Assembly (NCBI GenBank): GCA_025057695.1
Contig: JANWVB010000025.1
Span: forward strand, 1 to 14,766
Length of the DNA: 14,766 nucleotides
Reading direction: 5' to 3'
Origin: Patescibacteria group bacterium
Lineage (GTDB): Bacteria > Patescibacteriota > Microgenomatia > UBA8517
In this document: positions 6,550 to 13,563 of the stretch, piece after piece
Position numbering within the stretch: position 1 is the stretch's first letter
How the letters are laid out: each line of letters starts with the position of its first letter
The notes under the pieces: generated by a model
What the model was told of the DNA's origin: nothing
The model's input: the letters and a program-made list of their open reading frames with translations, nothing else
The model's database searches: none
Position numbers and translations under genes: made by a program

Positions 6550-7698
6550 TTACTTGATGTTTCTTAAAAACGCAGGAATCTCAAATTTCTGGTCAAATGG
6601 GTCTTCATCATCCATATTGTCAAAATTTCCGTTATCTCTATCATTTTCATTCATGGTTATTTTTTCTTCCTTTGGGGACTCGCTTACTACCCCCTGCATA
6701 ACAGATATTCTAGGAGAAACCATTTGAGATATTCTGGCTCTTGATTCATCAAACCCAGTTGCAACAACAGTAACGTGGAGTTGATCCGCCAAATCCTCTT
6801 TTATCACGGCTCCAAAAATAATATTTGCATCAGCATCAGCCGCGGAAGAAATAATCCTTGCCGCCTCATCAACCTCAAACATTGTCAAATCTCTGCCTCC
6901 AGTTATGTTAAATAAAACTCCTGTTGCTCCTTCTATAGAAAGATCAAGCAAAGGAGATGCTATAGCCGCTCTTGCAGCCATTTGTGCGCGGTTCTCGCCC
7001 ACACCAGAACCAATACCTAAAAGAGCAGTGCCCGCATCTTTCATAATTGTTCTAATATCAGCAAAGTCTACATTGATCATCCCGGGAGTCACAATAATAT
7101 CGGCAATACCCCTGACAGCTTGTCCTAAAACTGAATCGGTAACGCGAAAAGCTTCTAAAAGTGTTGCCTTTTTATCAATAACATCCATTAATCTTTGATT
7201 GGGAATCACAATAAGAGTATCCACTGCTTCGCGAAGTTTTTCTATGCCTTCTTCCGCAAAAACTTGCCTCCTTGCGCCTTCGAAATGAAAAGGTTTTGTT
7301 ACAACCCCCACAGTTAATGCTCCAGATTCTTTAGCAATTCTTGCCACAATAGGGGATGCTCCCGTACCAGTACCGCCACCCATCCCAGCAGTTACAAATA
7401 CCATATCCGAGTCTATTACTAATTCTTTTATTTTCTCTATAGATTCTTCTGCCGCTTGAGCGCCCACTTCAGGATTACCGCCAGCTCCTAAACCACGCGT
7501 TAATTTATCGCCTATCTGAAGTTTGGTAGGAGCCTTATTAGAAAGCAAAACCTGAGCGTCTGTGTTTATGGCAATAAATTCAACTCCATTAATTTCACCA
7601 CTATCAATCATCGATGCGACAGCGTTACTTCCCCCTCCTCCAACACCTATCACTTTTATTTTTGCTATTTTTGCGGCGTCTGGTTTAACTAATGCCAT
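6550..7698 (-). CDS. ftsZ: Cell division protein FtsZ
   Basis: Tubulin-like GTPase that polymerises into the Z-ring at mid-cell. The 382-aa product has the opening IKVIGVGGGGSNAV (residues 14-27) and the tubulin GTP-binding signature GGGTGTG (107-113). The synergy (T7) loop lies in GMINVDFADIRTIM, whose aspartates complete the active site across the subunit interface. A short acidic linker (about 345-372, rich in D, E and N) leads to the terminal peptide EIPAFLRNIK. This is close to the consensus D-I-P-x-F-L that binds FtsA, so the FtsZ-FtsA contact seems conserved. The start is the ATG at 7698, with no Shine-Dalgarno. The gene has its own good promoter in the 114-bp gap after ftsA, so FtsZ could be made independently of the upstream cluster. 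Confidence 0.98.
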   Translation of the reverse strand: MALVKPDAAKIAKIKVIGVGGGGSNAVASMIDSGEINGVEFIAINTDAQVLLSNKAPTKLQIGDKLTRGLGAGGNPEVGAQAAEESIEKIKELVIDSDMVFVTAGMGGGTGTGASPIVARIAKESGALTVGVVTKPFHFEGARRQVFAEEGIEKLREAVDTLIVIPNQRLMDVIDKKATLLEAFRVTDSVLGQAVRGIADIIVTPGMINVDFADIRTIMKDAGTALLGIGSGVGENRAQMAARAAIASPLLDLSIEGATGVLFNITGGRDLTMFEVDEAARIISSAADADANIIFGAVIKEDLADQLHVTVVATGFDESRARISQMVSPRISVMQGVVSESPKEEKITMNENDRDNGNFDNMDDEDPFDQKFEIPAFLRNIK

Positions 7699-7730
7699 GA
7701 TATAAAAAGTTTTTACTTTGTTTATCTCTC

Positions 7731-7759
7731 TCTATATCACATACAAAAAATCTAATCAA
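7731..7759 (-). promoter_or_regulatory. Extended -10 promoter for ftsZ
   Basis: Minus-strand TTGATT (7754-7759), a 17-nt spacer and TATAGA (7731-7736) preceded by TGA, which supplies an extended -10 (TGn). The predicted start is near 7724, giving a leader of about 26 nt before the ftsZ ATG. The leader has GAGAGA near its start but no Shine-Dalgarno close to the ATG. Confidence 0.55.
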
Positions 7760-7785
7760 GGGAAGTTGCAAACAATCAGGAATTA

Positions 7786-7802
7786 TCTAAATTTAATTTA
7801 GA
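7786..7802. repeat. 17-nt palindrome upstream of the ftsZ promoter
   Basis: TCTAAAT-TTA-ATTTAGA is a perfect 7-bp inverted repeat with a 3-nt centre. It begins 10 bp after the ftsA stop and lies 26 bp upstream of the ftsZ -35. It has the same design and almost the same sequence as the element before parB (1971-1987). It could be an operator or simply a small hairpin after ftsA. Confidence 0.4.
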
Positions 7803-7812
7803 ACTCAACTTC

Positions 7813-9141
7813 TCAAGGAAGAAGATTCTTAACCGCCTGAATAATCTTGTTAACAATTCCAAATTGAGGCAATTTTATACTATTTACCAAAGAAGACGGC
7901 ACATTAGAATAATTATCATTTTCTTGCCTTGCCGCATACAAAACAAGTCCCAACGAAACAGCATAAGGTGGACTTAATATATCATCAATTAAACCACCAA
8001 AACCGCTAGGAGAGCCTACTCTGACAGGCAAGGCTAATACTTTTTTAGCCGATTCAACCACCCCAACTGTTTCTGCGCCACCTCCAGTAAGAACAACCCC
8101 CGCTGGAGTTCTCCCTATCAAACCTTCTTTTTCAATTTGCATCCTTACCATGCTAAAAATTTCATTTAGCCTTGGTCTAATTATGCCCTCCACCAAAGTT
8201 TTCCTTGACATTTTTTTATGCTCGTCAGCTCCCAAATCAGCAAGATCAAATTCATCATCTAACTTTTTACTTTTTTTGTCTTCATCATCTTTTTTAGATT
8301 TTGAGAAAGGAGGACGCGAGTCTGAATACAATTTTGAAAGGGACAATTTTATCTTTTCCGCTGTCTCAAGAGGCACTCTCAAACCTATTGCTAAATCGTT
8401 AGTGACATATTTTGCTCCAATTGGAATTACTCCAGAGTAGCACAAAGAACCTTCAATAAAAACCGCAACAGAGGTTGTTCCCCCTCCTATATCTATCAAA
8501 ATACATCCAAGTTCTTTATCTGTCTTTGTCAAAACAGCTTCACTAGCGGCCAATCCAGTAAAAACAAACCCATTAACATGAATCCCCACTTCATTTACTG
8601 CTTTCTTAAGATTTTTAATGGCCGCCGCTGAAGCAATAACCAAATGAGTCTCAACCTCTAATCGAACACCACTCATTCCTACCGGATCGTGAACCCCAGT
8701 CTCACCATCAACCATATACTCGCGTGGCAAAACATGAATAATTTCTCTTGATGAAGGCAAAGATATTGCGCTAGCGCCTTCCACAACACGATTAACGTCT
8801 TCGTAACCGATCTCGCCTCTTGGATCAGAAACCGCAACAATCCCATGAGAATTTTGTGAAGAAACATGATCTCCACCCAAAGAAACATAAGCCGACTCAA
8901 TGTTATACCCAGCCATCCTTTCAGCCGCTTCCACGCTTGATGTAATAGCTTCAACAGCTTCTTCTATATCCACAATATGACCTTTTTTAACCCCTTTTGA
9001 TTCTGCAGAATGCACTCCAATAATATTGATAGATTCAGTGCCAGACAGAGAATCGCTTGTGATTTGAGCAACAACAGTAACTATCTTTGACGAACCTAAG
9101 TCTATAGCTGAAATTAATCTGCTTTTGGTAAAATTTGCCAT
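7813..9141 (-). CDS. ftsA: Cell division protein FtsA
   Basis: Actin-like ATPase that tethers FtsZ filaments to the membrane and recruits later division proteins. The 442-aa product has the first phosphate loop AIDLGSSKIVTVV (residues 12-24), the second IDIGGGTTSVAVF (216-228) and the adenosine motif VVLTGGGAETVGV (349-361). The 1C subdomain lies between the first two (about 85-165). The C-terminus IVNKIIQAVKNLLP is an amphipathic helix of the kind that inserts in the membrane. A highly charged, low-complexity stretch at about 274-300 (S-K-S-K-K-D-D-E-D-K-K, then D-D-E-F-D) makes the protein somewhat longer than the common 410-420 aa. It starts 11 bp after the ftsQ-like gene and has no Shine-Dalgarno. 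It ends in TGA, which argues against a genetic code with UGA read as glycine. Confidence 0.97.
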   Translation of the reverse strand: MANFTKSRLISAIDLGSSKIVTVVAQITSDSLSGTESINIIGVHSAESKGVKKGHIVDIEEAVEAITSSVEAAERMAGYNIESAYVSLGGDHVSSQNSHGIVAVSDPRGEIGYEDVNRVVEGASAISLPSSREIIHVLPREYMVDGETGVHDPVGMSGVRLEVETHLVIASAAAIKNLKKAVNEVGIHVNGFVFTGLAASEAVLTKTDKELGCILIDIGGGTTSVAVFIEGSLCYSGVIPIGAKYVTNDLAIGLRVPLETAEKIKLSLSKLYSDSRPPFSKSKKDDEDKKSKKLDDEFDLADLGADEHKKMSRKTLVEGIIRPRLNEIFSMVRMQIEKEGLIGRTPAGVVLTGGGAETVGVVESAKKVLALPVRVGSPSGFGGLIDDILSPPYAVSLGLVLYAARQENDNYSNVPSSLVNSIKLPQFGIVNKIIQAVKNLLP

Positions 9142-9152
9142 TTCTGTTAATA

Positions 9153-10049
9153 TTATCTCAAAAAAGGTCGTAGAACAGGATTTTCAAACCTCATATCGAT
9201 TTCAAAGGCAGATTGTAATAAATCTCTCTCTTGCTTGGTAATCCCAGATTGACTGTTTAATCGACTCAATATATACATAAAACCGCCCACAAGAACCTGC
9301 CTGTCGCCTTCTAAAGGAAATAGTACTCTTTTTTTGCTATCAAGTTCAATGACTAACCCATCTGCAGTTAAAAAACCATTATCGACATTATATAGAATTT
9401 GAATATCTCTTACTATTGATAAAGCAAAAAGAATAGATTTATCTAAAATCATTCCCTTTTCGGGCAAATCAGCTTCTACAATAATAAATGGCAATGATAA
9501 ATCATTGGAATCATCTACAGAAATCACATAACCATCTTCAGATAAAATCGAAAAAAGTTTTAAATCTGCATTTGTTATGGCAAAACTAGCTTTTTTGGGG
9601 GCAATTGTGACAATCCATCCAAAATTGAATAAATCAAAATCAACTTTAAACTCGGCAATACTTGGTTCTTTCTTTAGTTGTGAAAATATCAAACCATAAG
9701 AAGAGTAAAGTTTGGAATTTTCATATTTGCTCAATACCTCAACAATAGCTAAATCACAATTTTTTAACTCTACTGTTCTGCAAGTTATTTTGTTAACATT
9801 TACCAACCTCACTAAAAAAATACCTAATAAAAATACAAAAGATACTAATAACACATACCAAATAAAAGTCGAGTTTCCAAGCCTTGCAAGATGTGTTTTC
9901 AATCGCATTGCAACATAAAGTTTGCTTCGTTGCTTTTTTTTATGTAAAAAGCGATTGGAATCAAAGTAAGCCAAATTTTTATTTTTGTTAAAATTTATGT
10001 TTCTTGCAGTTTTTTTGGTAAAACCTTGTTTTTTAAAAAATTTCAACAT
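9153..10049 (-). CDS. ftsQ: FtsQ/DivIB-like division protein
   Basis: Bitopic divisome protein expected to link the Z-ring to the FtsW-PBP machinery. The 298-aa product has a very basic cytoplasmic tail (1-60) and a single transmembrane helix (about 62-83). A POTRA-like segment follows (NKITCRTVELKNCDLAIVEV and on to about 160), where a short strand, helix, then LKKEPSIAEFKVDFDLFNFGWIVTIAPKK echo the family's W-V-K-x-V-x-V-x-R-x-x-P-x-x-L-x-I-x-V. The region SEDGYVISVDD (170-180) matches the usual L-V-D-x-x-G-x-V-F of the beta domain. Two cysteines, Cys90 and Cys98, stand just outside the membrane. Sequence similarity alone is thin. The call rests on topology and on its place between murG (18 bp upstream) and ftsA (11 bp downstream), the canonical ftsQ slot. 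Confidence 0.75.
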   Translation of the reverse strand: MLKFFKKQGFTKKTARNINFNKNKNLAYFDSNRFLHKKKQRSKLYVAMRLKTHLARLGNSTFIWYVLLVSFVFLLGIFLVRLVNVNKITCRTVELKNCDLAIVEVLSKYENSKLYSSYGLIFSQLKKEPSIAEFKVDFDLFNFGWIVTIAPKKASFAITNADLKLFSILSEDGYVISVDDSNDLSLPFIIVEADLPEKGMILDKSILFALSIVRDIQILYNVDNGFLTADGLVIELDSKKRVLFPLEGDRQVLVGGFMYILSRLNSQSGITKQERDLLQSAFEIDMRFENPVLRPFLR

Positions 10050-10067
10050 AATTGAGGATTTGAAGAT

Positions 10068-11165
10068 TTATCCCTGCGATGAAAAACCAAGAATAATCTC
10101 GCAAATTCTAGACGCGGCTTTTAAGTCTTTATTTTTATAAGAAGAAATTTTACTAATCATTTTTGACCAATTCCAATCAACTTTTTCTATCAAATTAAGC
10201 AAATTCTCTGGATTCAAATCTTTCTCAGGCAACACCAAAGCAATACCAAGATCTTGAGCAAAAATCGCATTCTTTGTCTGCTCGTCATTGTAAGTGTTAG
10301 AAAGCGGAACAAATATTGAAGGAGTTTTGGTTGCTATTGCTTCGGCAACTGTATTGGCGCCTGATCTGGCAATAACAATGCTTGCCTTTTGCCAGATTTC
10401 ATGAATGGAATTAGGATCAATCGTTGCATATATTTGATACGCATTTCTCTCTCTAAACGATAATTTGTTTCTTGCTGATAAAACTTCATCATATCCCAAC
10501 TCTCCTGTCTGATGAATAACATTATATTTCCTTAACAGCTTGTCTATCACTTTCAGAACTGTTTGATTAAGAGGTATTGAACCTCTCGAACCGCCAGTGA
10601 TATAAATAGTTAACCTTTTTGGCTTGTCCTTTTTGGGGGCAATTTTACATAAGGATGGCAGTAAAGGATTCCCAACTACAATACCATTTGGAAAATATTT
10701 CTTGCTCTCCTTTCTCGCAAGAGTTATCTTGCTTGCAAATTTCGCCGAAAATAAATTAGCTCTCCCAGCCGCAATTGTTTGTTCGTGTATAACTACTGGT
10801 ATTCGTAAAAAAAATCCCATAACAACCACAGGAAAAGCGGCGTATCCACCGAAGGACAAAATAACATCAGGTTTTATATTCAGAAGAATAAACAAAGCAT
10901 GTACAAAGCCTATGGGTATTCTTAGAAGTGAAATTATGGTATACCTTGTAAATCTCCTTTGTATTCTACCGCTTATAATTTCATAACACTTTATACCCTC
11001 GCGCGGGAAAATTTTTGATTCTAGAGTTGACACATTTGAACCCTCTATGGCGCGCTTTGCCCCTACCCAGAAAATATTTTCAGCCTTCTGCGTCTTTTTC
11101 AGTTCTCTTATCACAGATAAAGCTGTCGTAGCCGCATGCCCGCCAGTAAGCAAAATTCTGGTCAT
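10068..11165 (-). CDS. murG: MurG, lipid II-forming GlcNAc transferase
   Basis: Peripheral membrane GT-B glycosyltransferase that adds GlcNAc from UDP-GlcNAc to lipid I. The 365-aa product has the N-domain opening ILLTGGHAATTALSVI (His10), SFGGYAAFPVVV (104-115) and HEQTIAAGRAN (127-137). The C-domain has YITGGSRGSIPLNQ (188-201), HQTGELGYDE (218-227), the donor-binding ARSGANTVAEAIA (266-278) and DEQTKNA (294-300). The first loop departs from the family's GGTGGH: only L-T-G-G-H is left and the following P-A-L-A is T-T-A-L. Length is normal. It is preceded by an 80-bp gap after ftsW and starts at the ATG at 11165, with AAAAAAGTT but no Shine-Dalgarno before it. A TAAAAT about 9 bp upstream might be a -10, without a clear -35. 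Confidence 0.93.
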   Translation of the reverse strand: MTRILLTGGHAATTALSVIRELKKTQKAENIFWVGAKRAIEGSNVSTLESKIFPREGIKCYEIISGRIQRRFTRYTIISLLRIPIGFVHALFILLNIKPDVILSFGGYAAFPVVVMGFFLRIPVVIHEQTIAAGRANLFSAKFASKITLARKESKKYFPNGIVVGNPLLPSLCKIAPKKDKPKRLTIYITGGSRGSIPLNQTVLKVIDKLLRKYNVIHQTGELGYDEVLSARNKLSFRERNAYQIYATIDPNSIHEIWQKASIVIARSGANTVAEAIATKTPSIFVPLSNTYNDEQTKNAIFAQDLGIALVLPEKDLNPENLLNLIEKVDWNWSKMISKISSYKNKDLKAASRICEIILGFSSQG

Positions 11166-11245
11166 AACTTTTTTATTTTATAAACTAAACAAAATTAATA
11201 ACCCTTCCTGCAGTAAAGAAATCAAGATAAGCCAAATCTTTCAGA

Positions 11246-12337
11246 TTAGCTGTTTTTAGATATATTCAACATTATCCCACAGGCGCACATTATCACCACA
11301 AGAGACGTACCACCATAAGAAAAAAATGGCAAAGGAATGCCGGTGATTGGGAAAAGCGCAACCATGGATCCAATATTAAGTAAAATCTGTCCACCAAACC
11401 AACCGGTAATACCAATGGCTAAAATTTTTTTGAAATAATCATTAGCTTCCTTAGCAATCAAAAGACACCTGTAAATAAAATACACCAGTAAAAAAATCAA
11501 GAACAAAGATCCGACAAAACCTAATTCTTCGGCAATAATTGCAAATATAGAATCATTCGCAGTTTCTGGTAAAAAAAGATGTTTCTGTCTGGAATGCCCA
11601 AAACCAACACCCAACAACCCACCCGAACCAAGCGCTAAAAGAACCTGACGAATATGATACCCATGCCCCAACGGATCTGTAGTTTCAGATAGAAAAGTCA
11701 TAAACCTTTGCCTCCTGTAATCTGAAGTCATAATAAGTATAATAGAAGCAAGTAATCCACCCGCAGCAAGAAATACAAAATTGACAAGAGGAAAACCAGA
11801 AACAAAAAGTTGAGAAAAGAAAATCGCAGCAATAACCAAAGCAGTGCCCAAATCAGGTTGCAACATAATCAAACCCACAGCAATCAAAAAAACAACAATT
11901 ACCTTCTTAAAATCTGCTCTACTACTAATCAAACTTGCAACTTGTATTGTTAGTGCCAATTTCATAAACTCTGACGGCTGAAAGGAAACAAAACCAACAT
12001 CAATCCAACGCCTGGCGCCAAGCAAAGATATGCCAATACTTGGAATTAAAACAATAACAAGCAAAAAAGAGGCAAAATAAAAGATATGATTTGAAAAAAC
12101 TTTCAAATAATGAAGATTAAATTTATAAAAAAACCACATCCCTAAAAACCCAAGTATCGCCCATAAAAATTGTTGCTTCACATAATAAAATTTATCTCCA
12201 AATTCTTTTGCCCCCAACGGAGCGGACGCGTCCCAAATTGCAATTAATCCAAGAACAACAAGAAAAAGAACTAAACTCAAGAAGGTTTTATCAAATTCTA
12301 GAATTTCAAATTTAATTCTTGAAGGTTTTCTATGCAC
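11246..12337 (-). CDS. ftsW: FtsW, SEDS-family septal peptidoglycan glycosyltransferase
   Basis: Polytopic membrane enzyme that polymerises lipid II at the division septum with its cognate class B PBP. The 363-aa product has about ten hydrophobic helices. Signatures are GARRWIDVGFVSFQPSEFMK (QPSE at 120-123), LQPDLGTALV (159-168), TTDPLGHGYHIRQ (219-231), LPETANDSIFAIIAEELGF (256-274, essential Asp at 262) and GIPLPFFSYGGTS near the C-terminus. The NDSIFA and FFSYGGTS forms mark FtsW rather than RodA. The start used is a GTG at 12337; no in-frame ATG occurs early enough to keep the first helix, so GTG is the best choice. It lies in the dcw position between mraY and murG, with murD missing. 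A 71-bp gap separates it from mraY and carries a weak A+T inverted repeat (12364-12382). Confidence 0.94.
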   Translation of the reverse strand: MHRKPSRIKFEILEFDKTFLSLVLFLVVLGLIAIWDASAPLGAKEFGDKFYYVKQQFLWAILGFLGMWFFYKFNLHYLKVFSNHIFYFASFLLVIVLIPSIGISLLGARRWIDVGFVSFQPSEFMKLALTIQVASLISSRADFKKVIVVFLIAVGLIMLQPDLGTALVIAAIFFSQLFVSGFPLVNFVFLAAGGLLASIILIMTSDYRRQRFMTFLSETTDPLGHGYHIRQVLLALGSGGLLGVGFGHSRQKHLFLPETANDSIFAIIAEELGFVGSLFLIFLLVYFIYRCLLIAKEANDYFKKILAIGITGWFGGQILLNIGSMVALFPITGIPLPFFSYGGTSLVVIMCACGIMLNISKNS

Positions 12338-12408
12338 TAAAATATGTTATTACAATAAACAAAACTTAAAAAGACCTTAAGTCTAAAATGCAAATTAATA
12401 CTAGAACA

Positions 12409-13467
12409 TCAAATTGTTGCCAACCAAAGACCAAAAATTGCAAGTAAGATAGCCAAAATCCAAGCCCGCATAACTATTTTTTGCTCAGGCCAACCTAAAG
12501 CCTGAAAAGTATGATGCAAAGGCGCAAGAGGTAAAATAGGCCTTTTCAAAAATTTCCAACCCAAAACTTGCAAAGCTGAAGAAACAGTTTCAATAACAAA
12601 TATGCCACCAATCACAACCAACGCAACAATATTGCCAGTTAGAAGTCCAATTACAGCAAGCAGTGCTCCAAATGACAATGCCCCAGCGTCACCCAAAAAA
12701 ATGCGCGCCGGCCAAACATTAAAATATAAAAAAGCAATTAAAGATCCTATCCAAATTGCTATAAAAACAGCAATTGGGGTATCTAAGTTGTTTGCCGCAA
12801 TAATTACAAAAGCCACAAGACATATCAAAAGCACACCACAAGAAAGACCATCAAGACCGTCAGTAATGTTTACAGCATTTGCAAAAGCCACAATAACAAA
12901 TGCCGCAAAAGGTATAAAAAACCATCCCAAATCCAAAACAGCACCCAAAAGCGGAATGTGCAATATTTGAATTTTTAGATAAAAATACATAGTAAAACTA
13001 ATCGCAAACGCCAAAACCCATTGAAGAAGAAATTTCTGAGATTTGGTCAAACCAAAGGCAAAACCAAGCGATCCGGAAGATGTAGCTTTGCCAAAAATTT
13101 TGACATAATCATCAATCAACCCCAAAACCGCAAAAGAAATAAAAGTAAAAAATATTACAAAAAGTTCGTATCTTAAGTCATAAGCGCTTCTTATAAAAAC
13201 ACCCATATGCGATGAGAAAGGAAAAATAAGGGCAAATAAAACTGTGACAACAAAAACTATAAGTATTCCACCTCCAATTGGAGTGCCAGCTTTTATGTCA
13301 TGGAGTGTATCAAAAAGAGGAACCTTGCCTTTTGATGGAGCTTCTTTTCTGCGAGTCATTTTAAGCTTGTACAAAAGATCAATAAAAGGGACTAAAAACA
13401 CTCCCGTGACACAAAAAGAAAATAGAATTAAACCAAGCACTAAAGGCAATATGCTTTCTATTGACAT
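12409..13467 (-). CDS. mraY: MraY, phospho-MurNAc-pentapeptide translocase
   Basis: Integral membrane enzyme that transfers phospho-MurNAc-pentapeptide to undecaprenyl phosphate, forming lipid I. The 352-aa product is almost entirely membrane helices. Family motifs in order are KAGTPIGGG (59-67, usually K-x-G-T-P-T-M-G-G), GLIDDYVK with the Mg-binding pair Asp119-Asp120 (116-123), NAVNITDGLDGLSCG (197-211), FLGDAGALSFG (257-267) and LAPLHHTFQALG (314-325). In the last motif the usual HHH is HHT. The start is the ATG at 13467, with an A+T-rich leader and no Shine-Dalgarno. A 96-bp gap separates it from murF; it contains three TAACTA direct repeats (plus strand) and a 10-bp palindrome but no convincing promoter. 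Confidence 0.96.
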   Translation of the reverse strand: MSIESILPLVLGLILFSFCVTGVFLVPFIDLLYKLKMTRRKEAPSKGKVPLFDTLHDIKAGTPIGGGILIVFVVTVLFALIFPFSSHMGVFIRSAYDLRYELFVIFFTFISFAVLGLIDDYVKIFGKATSSGSLGFAFGLTKSQKFLLQWVLAFAISFTMYFYLKIQILHIPLLGAVLDLGWFFIPFAAFVIVAFANAVNITDGLDGLSCGVLLICLVAFVIIAANNLDTPIAVFIAIWIGSLIAFLYFNVWPARIFLGDAGALSFGALLAVIGLLTGNIVALVVIGGIFVIETVSSALQVLGWKFLKRPILPLAPLHHTFQALGWPEQKIVMRAWILAILLAIFGLWLATI

Positions 13468-13506
13468 AAATTAAAAAAATAAAAATACGTCAGCATACAA
13501 ATAAGA

Positions 13507-13549
13507 TAACTAATCTAGTTAACTATAAAAATCAAATTTGTTTTAACTA
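13507..13549. repeat. Three TAACTA repeats in the murF-mraY gap
   Basis: The plus strand carries TAACTA at 13507-13512, 13520-13525 and 13544-13549. The middle copy is part of the perfect 10-bp palindrome TAGTTAACTA (13516-13525). They lie 40 to 82 bp upstream of the mraY start, where a regulator could bind, but in A+T-rich DNA short repeats of this kind may be chance. Confidence 0.3.
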
Positions 13550-13563
13550 ATACTACAAGACAA

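Noticed and set aside
10624..10986. Plus-strand open frame of 120 codons
   Set aside because: It is the antisense shadow of murG; no domain and no supporting start context.
12364..12382. Inverted repeat ACTTAA/TTAAGT after mraY as a terminator
   Set aside because: The 6-bp stem is nearly all A-T with only a short T-run after it, too weak to call.
12602..12970. Plus-strand open frame of 122 codons rich in Ala, Pro and Thr
   Set aside because: It is antisense to the membrane helices of mraY, which produce such composition in the opposite frame.
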